DNA from: Vulcanimicrobiota bacterium
GTDB taxonomy: Bacteria; Vulcanimicrobiota; Vulcanimicrobiia; Vulcanimicrobiales; Vulcanimicrobiaceae
Direction: 5' to 3'
DNA: 34,915 nucleotides
NCBI GenBank assembly: GCA_028287565.1
Contig: JAQBPK010000271.1
Coordinates: forward strand, 1-34,915
The position numbers were made by a program, and so were the translations under genes. Below the pieces are notes generated by a model that made no database searches, had not been told where the DNA came from, and saw nothing but the letters and a program-made list of their open reading frames with translations. Shown piece after piece: positions 28,425-34,915 of this stretch. Each line of letters starts with the position of its first letter. The first letter of the stretch is position 1.

Positions 28425-29990
28425 TTACCCTGCTTCTGAGTATAGCCTAGCTAGCGGCCGCATCGCGGTCGCGACCGCGAATGCGACGGCGAAGCTCACG
28501 AAATAGCTGACGTCGCCGAGCTGCGGGTGCGCGGCGGCGAGCGGGCCGGTGAACCACGACTGCTGCCAGAACGGCAGTGACGCCGCGATCCCGGCCAGCC
28601 AGGCCACGAGCGCTCCGGCATTCGTACGCCGTTCCGTTGCGCCGCGCGTCGCGAGCAGCACGGCGGCCCAAGGCGCGGCCCACGTGGACAGCAGCGACAG
28701 GAAGTTCGTGTAGAGGTGCGCCGTGCTCGCCGGATCGCTTCCCGCGAGCGCGAGCGCGCCGCCGAGGATGCCGACGGCGAGCGCCGACTGCCAGCGCACG
28801 AGCGTCCAGCGAACCACCGCGCCGGCGAGCACGCCGACCGCGACCGCCGCCGCGGCGACGATCCACGGCGCATAGCGCGCGGTCGGATCGTTCGCCCGTG
28901 CGGCGAGCAGCAGCAGCACGGCGAGCAGCGCGAACGCCGCGCCGGTCGCGAGCGCGAACGCGGGCCGGCGGCGCGCGTCCCATGCGACCAGCGCCGACAG
29001 CGCGCCGGAATAGAGGTTCAGACAGTTCGCGCTGAGCGTCCCGAGCAGCACCGTCAGCAGGCCGATCGTCGCGAGCGGTCCGTTGCCGAACAGCAGCCGG
29101 ATGGTGTCGGCCGGCGTCGCGGCGGCGATCCCCGGTGCGCGCACGGCCGTCACAGCGGCGGCGCCGAGCAGCTCAAGGAGCGTCGACGGTAGGAACCCGC
29201 CCAGCGCGGCCCACCAGCTTACCGCGCGCGGCGTACTGGACTCGGGCAGATAGCGCGCATAATCGGACGCAGCCGGACCCCACCCGATCGCATACGAGAA
29301 CGCGAGCGCTGCGGAGAAGATCACGCCGGCGATCTCACCGCCGCCCGCGGCCGGTGCGTGCGGATCGAATTGCGCGCCGAGGTGCGCGTGCGCGAGCGTG
29401 CCGATCGCGATCGCGATGAAGCCGATTGCCAGCAGCACCCCCGCGTACCGCTCGAACGCGTGGATCGCATTGTGCCCGTACACCGCGATCGCGATCTGCG
29501 CGGCAAGCACCACCATGAGCGCGAGCGGGTACGCGACGTGCGCGAGCGCTGCGAGCGCCTGCGCGCCGAACACGCTGTCGATCGCGAACCAGCCGACGCC
29601 GGCGAGAAACGCCAGCACGGCGGGAGCGACGTTACCGTCGCGGCCGAACGCGCGCCGCGACAGCACCATCTGCGGCAGGCCGAAGCGCGGACCGCCGCGT
29701 GAGAGCGCGCCGACGACCGCGTACGCGAGCGCGTTGCCGGCAACGATGCCGATGGCCGCGCCGGCGAACGACGTGCCGAATAGCGCCGTCGTGAGAATGC
29801 CGACCGCGAACGTCGCGGTCTCGGCGTTCGCCGCGAACCACAAGCGGAAGAGATCGCTAGGGCGGCCGTGCCGTTCGTTCGCGCCGATCGCGTCGAGCCC
29901 GTGCGGCTCGACGGCGACGACGCTAGCGCCGTACGAGACGCGCGTTCCCGGTGACGTCGGCAGTGCGCGCGACCGCAGCGCCGGCCGCAC
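28425..29990 (-). CDS. NCS1-family nucleobase/vitamin:cation symporter
   Basis: The protein is 521 aa from GTG 29990, which overlaps the nicotinamidase end by 68 bases. The start is uncertain, since no closer ATG or GTG exists. The N-terminus EPHGLDAIGANERHGRPSDLF, then LWFAANAETATFAVG, is typical of NCS1 permeases (purine, cytosine, hydantoin or thiamine class). About 12 hydrophobic helices follow, with SYAIGWGPAASDYARYLP in the middle. It imports a nitrogenous base or vitamin with a cation. Coupling to a nicotinamidase gene suggests a pyridine-type substrate; this is inference only. Confidence 0.87.
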   Translation of the reverse strand: MRPALRSRALPTSPGTRVSYGASVVAVEPHGLDAIGANERHGRPSDLFRLWFAANAETATFAVGILTTALFGTSFAGAAIGIVAGNALAYAVVGALSRGGPRFGLPQMVLSRRAFGRDGNVAPAVLAFLAGVGWFAIDSVFGAQALAALAHVAYPLALMVVLAAQIAIAVYGHNAIHAFERYAGVLLAIGFIAIAIGTLAHAHLGAQFDPHAPAAGGGEIAGVIFSAALAFSYAIGWGPAASDYARYLPESSTPRAVSWWAALGGFLPSTLLELLGAAAVTAVRAPGIAAATPADTIRLLFGNGPLATIGLLTVLLGTLSANCLNLYSGALSALVAWDARRRPAFALATGAAFALLAVLLLLAARANDPTARYAPWIVAAAAVAVGVLAGAVVRWTLVRWQSALAVGILGGALALAGSDPASTAHLYTNFLSLLSTWAAPWAAVLLATRGATERRTNAGALVAWLAGIAASLPFWQQSWFTGPLAAAHPQLGDVSYFVSFAVAFAVATAMRPLARLYSEAG

Positions 29991-30528
29991 GGATCTCGTC
30001 GAGGGCCCGCGCTTCGTCGCCGGGATCGACGTTCACCGCGGCTGAAGCGTCCTCGATCACGACGACGTCGAAGCCCGCGGCGCGAGCATCGAGCGCGCTG
30101 GCTTTCACGCAGTAGTCGGTCGCGAGTCCGACGACGAACAGCCGCCGCACGCCGTGCGCGCGCAGATCGTCGGCAAGATCGGTCGCGGCGAAGGCGCTGT
30201 AACCGTCCGTCTCGCGGTCGATGCCTTTGTCGACGACACGGTCGACGTTCTCCAGCCGAAGCCGCGGATGAAACGCCGCGCCGTGCGTGCCTGCGACGCA
30301 GTGGACCGGCCACGGCCCGCCGTACTGCGCGTACGACGAATGATCCGCCGGATGCCAGTCGCGCGTCGCGTACACGCGCGCGAAGCGTGGCGCGAGCGCG
30401 TCGATCGGATCGAAGATGCGCTCGCCCTCGGCGACCCCGAGCGCGCCGCCCGGAAGGAAGTCGTGCTGCACGTCGACGATCACCAGCGCGTCGCCGGGCC
30501 GGATGTCGTACGTTACGCGGTCGGTCAT
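29923..30528 (-). CDS. pncA: Nicotinamidase (isochorismatase fold)
   Basis: The protein has 201 aa with GGAGA 6 to 7 bases before the ATG at 30528. The catalytic triad is complete: Asp19 in VDVQHDF, Lys101 in VDKGID and Cys140 in GLATDYCVKAS. The metal site is Asp57, His59 and probably His63 in TRDWHPADHSSY. It converts nicotinamide to nicotinate for NAD salvage in the cytoplasm; pyrazinamide is an alternative substrate in this family. The end overlaps the start of the permease gene by 68 bases, which implies coupled expression. It lies 88 bases downstream of leuS. Confidence 0.93.
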   Translation of the reverse strand: MTDRVTYDIRPGDALVIVDVQHDFLPGGALGVAEGERIFDPIDALAPRFARVYATRDWHPADHSSYAQYGGPWPVHCVAGTHGAAFHPRLRLENVDRVVDKGIDRETDGYSAFAATDLADDLRAHGVRRLFVVGLATDYCVKASALDARAAGFDVVVIEDASAAVNVDPGDEARALDEIRAAGAAVARTADVTGNARLVRR

Positions 30529-30616
30529 GATAGGTCTCCGTTCGACGCGGGCCGGCGGTGTTCCGCAGCGCCGCCGCGGAAGATTTCCAGGGGCCGCACG
30601 GCGGTTCGCATCGGCG

Positions 30617-33103
30617 CTATGCAGCCACGATGTTGAGCAGCTTGTCGGGAACGAAGATGCGCTTGCGGACTTGCTTGCCGTCGATCTGCGCGGTGACGGT
30701 GGGCTCACGCATCGCCAGCGTGAACGCCTCATCCTCCGCGATCCCCGGCGCCGCTTGGATTCGCGCTCGCACCTTGCCGTTTACCTGCACGACCAGCGTG
30801 ATCTCGTCGACCGCGAGCGCGGCGGGATCGGGCTCGATCCAGCGCTCCAGATGGACGCTGCCCGCGTTGCCCATCCGCGACCACAGCTCGTCGGCGAGAT
30901 GCGGTGCGAACGGCGCCAGCACGATCGGCAGCGCGTGCACGACGTACAGCACCGCGGGATCCTCCGCCGCGCCCGGCTCGCGCAGCGCGCTGCCGAGCAG
31001 ATTGATGAGCTCGTCGAGCTTCGCGGTCGTGACGTTGTAGTGGAAGCGATAGGTCTCGGTCTCGCTCATGCCCGAGTCCAGCGCGACGTGCAGCGCGCGC
31101 ACCAGCTGGCGCTGCGCGTCGCCGCGCATCTCGGGCAGGTGGTCGAGCGGTACGGCGCGCGCGGCATCGGCGAGCGGCTCGGCGGCGCGCCAGACGCGCT
31201 GCACGAAGCGCACGCGCCCGACGATGCCCTCGTCCGTCCAGTCCAGCGTGTCCTCGGGCGGCGCGGCTTTGAGCAAGAACAGCCGCATCGCGTCGACACC
31301 GTACTTCTCGACCGCTTCGTCGATGCCGACCACGTTGCCGCGCGACTTCGACATCTTCTCACCGCGGTACAGCAGCATCCCCTGGTTGAACAACCGCGCG
31401 AACGGCTCGTCGTCGCCCGAGACATAGCCTTCGTCGATCATGAACATGTAGAAGAAGCGCGCGTACAGCAGGTGCAGCACCGCGTGCTCCGCGCCGCCGA
31501 TGTACTGGTCGACCGTCATCCACTTCGACGCTTTGTCTTTGCCGAACGGCGCGCGGTCGTTGTGCGCGTCGAGATAGCGCACGTAGTACCATGACGAGTC
31601 GACGAACGTGTCCATCGTGTCGGGATCGCGCGTCGCCGGCCCTCCGCACTTCGGACACGTCGTGTTGACGAACGCGGCGTCGTTGGCGAGCGGTGAGCCC
31701 TGCCCGGTGAACTGCACGTCCTTGGGCAGCAGCACCGGCAATTGGTCGCCGGGCACCGGCACCGTGCCGTCAACCGGGCAGTACACGATCGGAATCGGCG
31801 TGCCCCAGTAGCGCTGGCGTGACACGAGCCAGTCGCGAATGCGGTAGTTCACCGTGGTCTTGCCGCGGCCCATCGCTTCGAGCCGCGCCGCGATCGACCG
31901 CCGCGCCGTCGCCGACTTCATCCCGATGTACTCGCCGGACGCGATCAGCTTGCCGTCTTCGAGGTACGCCTCGCTGAGCGGCGCGCGCAGCGAACCGTCG
32001 GGCGTCGTGATCACCTGCGCGATCGGCAGCCCGTGCTTTTTCGCGAACTCGAAGTCACGCTCGTCGTGCGCCGGCACGCCCATCACCGCGCCCGTGCCGT
32101 ACTCCGCGAGCACGTAGTTGGTCACCCAGACCGGGATGCGCTCGCGCGAGAGCGGGTTGATCGCGTACGCGCCGGTCGGAATGCCCGTCTTCTCCATGAG
32201 CTGCGTGCGCTCGAGCTCGCTCTTGCTCTTGAGCGTCGCAGCGAACTCCTCGACGCGCCGGCGCGACTTCGGCATCTTCTCGAGGATCTTCTCGACCGCC
32301 GGGTGCTCCGGCGCGACCGCGACGAAGGTCGTGCCGAACACCGTGTCGATGCGCGTGGTGAACACGTCGATCTGCGCCTCGACGTTCTCCACGTCGAACG
32401 AGAACGTGACGCCTTCGCTCTTGCCGATCCAGTTGCGCTGCATCGTGCGGATGCGGTCGGGCCAGCCGTCGAGCCGGTCGAGCCCCGCCAGCAGCCGTTC
32501 GACGTAATCGGTGATCTTGAAGAACCACTGCGCGAGGTTGCGCCGCTCCACCGCGGCGCCGCAGCGCCAGCAGCGGCCGTTCTCGACCTGCTCGTTGGCG
32601 AGCACCGTCTGATCGACGGGGCACCAGTTCACCGGCGCCTCGCGTTTGTACGCAAGCCCCTTCTCGAAAAGCCGGATGAAGAACCACTGGTTCCAGCGGT
32701 AATAATCGGGCAGGCAGCTCGCAAGCTCGCGCGTCCAGTCGTAGCTCGTCCCCATCAGGCGAACCTGGCGCTGCATGTTGGCGATGTTCTCGAGCGTCCA
32801 CGTCTCGGGATCGATCCCGCGCTGGATCGCGGCGTTCTCGGCCGGCAGCCCGAACGCGTCCCAGCCCATCGGGTGCATCACGTTCTGCCCGCGCATGCGG
32901 TGGATGCGCGCGACGGCGTCGCCGAGCGTGTAGTTCTTCGCGTGTCCGACGTGCAGATCGCCCGACGGATACGGCAGCATCTCGAGGACGTAGTACTTCG
33001 GCCGCGGGTCGTCGTCGCGGGCGACGTAGATCCCCTCGCGCTCCCACCGCTCCTGCCACGCGCGCTCGACGGCGCGGAAATCGTACGTGTTCTCCTCGGA
33101 CAT
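30617..33103 (-). CDS. leuS: Leucyl-tRNA synthetase
   Basis: The protein has 828 aa, normal length. The ATG at 33103 has AAGG 4 to 5 bases upstream; the frame is open further upstream, but that part looks like a shadow of the divergent gene. HVGH (HIGH) is at 51-54 and KMSKS at 583-587. The CP1 editing domain includes GTGAVMGVPAHDERD, and two Cys pairs suggest zinc ribbons (CPVDQ with CWRCG; CPKCGG). The C-terminal VQVNGKVRARI block is the usual tail. It charges tRNA-Leu in the cytoplasm. It may head a transcript with pncA, the NCS1 permease and the cupin gene. Its leader is unusual (see findings). Confidence 0.98.
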   Translation of the reverse strand: MSEENTYDFRAVERAWQERWEREGIYVARDDDPRPKYYVLEMLPYPSGDLHVGHAKNYTLGDAVARIHRMRGQNVMHPMGWDAFGLPAENAAIQRGIDPETWTLENIANMQRQVRLMGTSYDWTRELASCLPDYYRWNQWFFIRLFEKGLAYKREAPVNWCPVDQTVLANEQVENGRCWRCGAAVERRNLAQWFFKITDYVERLLAGLDRLDGWPDRIRTMQRNWIGKSEGVTFSFDVENVEAQIDVFTTRIDTVFGTTFVAVAPEHPAVEKILEKMPKSRRRVEEFAATLKSKSELERTQLMEKTGIPTGAYAINPLSRERIPVWVTNYVLAEYGTGAVMGVPAHDERDFEFAKKHGLPIAQVITTPDGSLRAPLSEAYLEDGKLIASGEYIGMKSATARRSIAARLEAMGRGKTTVNYRIRDWLVSRQRYWGTPIPIVYCPVDGTVPVPGDQLPVLLPKDVQFTGQGSPLANDAAFVNTTCPKCGGPATRDPDTMDTFVDSSWYYVRYLDAHNDRAPFGKDKASKWMTVDQYIGGAEHAVLHLLYARFFYMFMIDEGYVSGDDEPFARLFNQGMLLYRGEKMSKSRGNVVGIDEAVEKYGVDAMRLFLLKAAPPEDTLDWTDEGIVGRVRFVQRVWRAAEPLADAARAVPLDHLPEMRGDAQRQLVRALHVALDSGMSETETYRFHYNVTTAKLDELINLLGSALREPGAAEDPAVLYVVHALPIVLAPFAPHLADELWSRMGNAGSVHLERWIEPDPAALAVDEITLVVQVNGKVRARIQAAPGIAEDEAFTLAMREPTVTAQIDGKQVRKRIFVPDKLLNIVAA

Positions 33104-33221
33104 GGAACCTTGAAGATACACCAAGAGGCAGCGGAGGCCTAGCCGAACGAGCCTGCGCCCTAGCCGGGCACTACCGAGCCTGCGCTCGCTATGATATGCT
33201 CCCGTCCGAAATGGGGTGGAC

Positions 33222-34547
33222 ATGGTAGACGTCGTGGTAGTCGGGGCCGGTGCGGCGGGGATCGCGGCGGCGCGCATGGTGCTCGCGGCTCAGCGCTCGG
33301 TGGTCGTGCTCGAGGCGATGGACCGCGTCGGCGGACGGTGCTTCACCGACACCTCGATGCCGGTCCCGTTCGACACGGGAGCGCAGTTCTTCGCGCAGTC
33401 GCAGTCGCTCAACACCGACATGTACCCGATCGCGAACCAGTTCGGCGTGGAGAGCTTCGGCGCCGAGACGGTGAAGCGGTCGTTCTACGACCCCGATTTC
33501 CCGCTGATCGACGCCGATCCGTCGGTATTCTACGCGAGCTACGCCGCGATCAACGCGTGTCTGCTCGAGCAAGGGCTGGAGATCGCCAACGGCGGCCACG
33601 ACTGCCCGGCGCTGCAGGTGCTGGAAAAAGCCGGGTTGGCCGACCTGCCGTACCGCGAGCTCGTGATGCAGTTCCTGTGCACCGTCGTCGTCGGCCGGCC
33701 CGAAAGCGAGGAGTCCGCGCTCGACCTCTTCAACTTCGCGCAGTTCTCGCCGGCGCCGTTCCTGTATCCGCCGCGCGACTCGAACTACGTCCCCGGCGGG
33801 CTCGGAACGTATCTTGCGACGCTCGCGGATGGGCTTCCGATCGTGCTCTCCGCGCCGGTCAGCTGCATTACGCACGACGGCGACGGGGTGACGATCCACC
33901 GGGCCGGAGGCGAGCCGCTTCGCGCGCGGGCGGTCGTCGTCACGGCGTCGACCGCGGCGGTTCACGGGATCGAGTTCGACCCTGGCCTGCCGCCGGAGTA
34001 CACGCAGGCGTTCCACGATCTCCCGATGGGGCTCGCGTACAAGGCGATGCTGGGATTCCACGGCTGCCCGTTCGACGGACGACTCGGCACGCAGGCCGGA
34101 ACGATGAACAACGTGATCCCGCTCGTCGACGGTCCGACGCCGGCGTATTCCGTGAATTACTTCGCGGAGCACTATCCGGACGCGGGCACGCACCTCGTCG
34201 TCACGACGGAGGCCGCGATCGCCGAGCAGTACGAAGCGATGGGACCGCAAGCCGCCGCGCGTGACATCCTAGCCCGCCTCGAGGATCCGTTCCCGGGGAT
34301 CACCGGCGCCTGGAACGGACGCGTCGTCGCCAGCTCGTGGGGGATGAATCCGTACACGCGCGGCGGGATGAGCTCCGCGAAAGCGGGCAGGGCGGAGGCG
34401 CGCGCGCTCCTGCAAACGCCGGTCGGCGGCCGCCTGTGGTTCGCCGGCGAGGCGCTGAGCGCGCGGTCGCATAGCCTGCTGAACGGCGCTTGGGCGACCG
34501 GGATCGCGGCCGGGGCAGGGGCCGCCCGCGCGAGCCTTCGGACATGA
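33222..34547 (+). CDS. Flavin-dependent amine oxidase-like FAD oxidoreductase
   Basis: The protein is 441 aa from ATG 33222; GTG 33216 would add two residues. The FAD Rossmann motif VVGAGAAGIAAARM spans 7-20 with GxGxxG at 8-13, followed by VVVLEAMDRVGGRC at about 27-40. The C-terminal FAD motif LWFAGEALSARSHSLLNGAW is typical of the flavin monoamine oxidase/protoporphyrinogen-oxidase-like superfamily. It probably oxidises an amine or C-H substrate in the cytoplasm; the substrate cannot be told. It diverges from leuS. Confidence 0.9.
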   Translation: MVDVVVVGAGAAGIAAARMVLAAQRSVVVLEAMDRVGGRCFTDTSMPVPFDTGAQFFAQSQSLNTDMYPIANQFGVESFGAETVKRSFYDPDFPLIDADPSVFYASYAAINACLLEQGLEIANGGHDCPALQVLEKAGLADLPYRELVMQFLCTVVVGRPESEESALDLFNFAQFSPAPFLYPPRDSNYVPGGLGTYLATLADGLPIVLSAPVSCITHDGDGVTIHRAGGEPLRARAVVVTASTAAVHGIEFDPGLPPEYTQAFHDLPMGLAYKAMLGFHGCPFDGRLGTQAGTMNNVIPLVDGPTPAYSVNYFAEHYPDAGTHLVVTTEAAIAEQYEAMGPQAAARDILARLEDPFPGITGAWNGRVVASSWGMNPYTRGGMSSAKAGRAEARALLQTPVGGRLWFAGEALSARSHSLLNGAWATGIAAGAGAARASLRT

Positions 34548-34565
34548 CGCCGTAGCGGCGAGACC

Positions 34566-34580
34566 GTGGCCGTAAGCCAC
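34566..34580. repeat. Short hairpin after the amine oxidase gene
   Basis: GTGGC CGTAA GCCAC forms a 5-bp stem, extended to 6 bp by the flanking C and G. It lacks a T-run, so it is a weak terminator candidate between the amine oxidase and comEA. Confidence 0.35.
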
Positions 34581-34623
34581 GCCACGCCCTAGCCGGCACG
34601 GCCGAGCGCGTGATGAGACGGGC

Positions 34624-34915
34624 GTGAAACGTCTGCTTCCCGCGACCGGCATGAAGCGTCTCCTAGGCTCGACCGGCGTAAAACGACTGATCCCGTTCAT
34701 CGCGGCCGGCGCCATCGGGGCCGCGGCCCTGCTGCGCCCCGTCACGCCGCCGTCAGCCAGCGCCGGCGTAGGCGGGTGGTCGTCCGCGCCGCCGGACCCG
34801 CACGGCGGCCGAGCGCGCCGGACGGCGGCGCCGCAGGCCATGGTGTACGTGGCCGGCGACGTCGTCCGCCCGGGCGTCTACCCGGTGCGGCCCGAGGCGC
34901 GCACGCGCGACGCGC
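34624..34915 (+). CDS. comEA: Competence protein ComEA-like, N-terminal part (partial)
   Basis: From GTG 34624 the frame stays open to the window edge (97 codons). The first residues form three near-identical 9-residue units, VKRLLPATG, MKRLLGSTG and VKRLIPF, so GTG 34624 and ATG 34651 are both possible starts. A membrane anchor follows (PFIAAGAIGAAALL), then a Pro/Ala-rich linker, then MVYVAGDVVRPGVYPVRPEA from about residue 73. That is the beginning of the SLBB domain seen in ComEA. The helix-hairpin-helix DNA-binding part lies outside the window. ComEA binds incoming DNA and feeds ComEC, which is also in this window. Confidence 0.78.
   Translation, partial: MKRLLPATGMKRLLGSTGVKRLIPFIAAGAIGAAALLRPVTPPSASAGVGGWSSAPPDPHGGRARRTAAPQAMVYVAGDVVRPGVYPVRPEARTRDA

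Noticed and set aside
33104-33215. T-box riboswitch before leuS
   Set aside because: No AGGGTGG-type antiterminator block and no T-rich terminator are present.

Overview
The window is GC-rich bacterial chromosome with third codon positions almost always G or C. That GC skew is why long antisense open frames shadow nearly every real gene. I see no phage, transposon, CRISPR array, rRNA or tRNA. Several secreted lipoproteins carry a Gly-rich run right after the lipidated cysteine, and there are two large STAND-type regulators, a PHA synthase, and ComEC/ComEA. This mix would fit an uncultured soil lineage such as Candidatus Eremiobacterota (WPS-2). That taxonomic guess is an inference and was not tested.

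Layout. 1-359 is the end of a class I-type PHA synthase. 380-2608 is a secreted FecR/DUF6600-type protein with a low-complexity tail. 2664-8949 holds two large regulators, an XRE-NB-ARC-TPR protein and a SARP (winged helix-BTAD-AAA-TPR) protein, with a small convergent/divergent gene between them. 9024-12078 holds a Ser/Thr/Pro-rich lipoprotein, a TTHB210-like (DUF5602) secreted protein and two membrane proteins. 12131-14619 (minus) is an operon of a nitrile hydratase whose beta subunit is split into two genes, followed by a GH1 beta-glucosidase. 14723-20880 carries secreted or lipoproteins of mostly unknown function plus a DUF2277 gene. 21131-24382 holds a phospholipase C-like phosphoesterase, a six-helix membrane protein and an EXORDIUM-like lipoprotein. 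24449-27772 holds comEC diverging from a sugar-nucleotide epimerase. 27896-33103 (minus) is leuS, a nicotinamidase, an NCS1 permease and a cupin. 33222 to the end holds a flavin amine oxidase and the start of comEA.

Main result: a local SARP regulon. Three promoter regions around the SARP gene share one architecture: a heptamer [C/G]TAGACG, four bases, a second heptamer, nine bases, then a TANNNT -10 box. The sites are at 5431-5399 (minus), 8935-8967 (plus) and 10056-10088 (plus). The 11-bp heptamer period is what is known for Streptomyces SARP operators. The predicted targets are the 88-aa gene (as a leaderless mRNA), the Ser/Thr/Pro-rich lipoprotein, and the TTHB210-like/membrane-protein operon. 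None has a known function, so this looks like an undescribed signalling or envelope-response module.

The second point of interest is the three-gene nitrile hydratase, organised like thiocyanate hydrolase, in one operon with a beta-glucosidase. No stretch longer than about 300 bases lacks a gene. The largest gap, 20881-21130, holds only a short coding-like frame.
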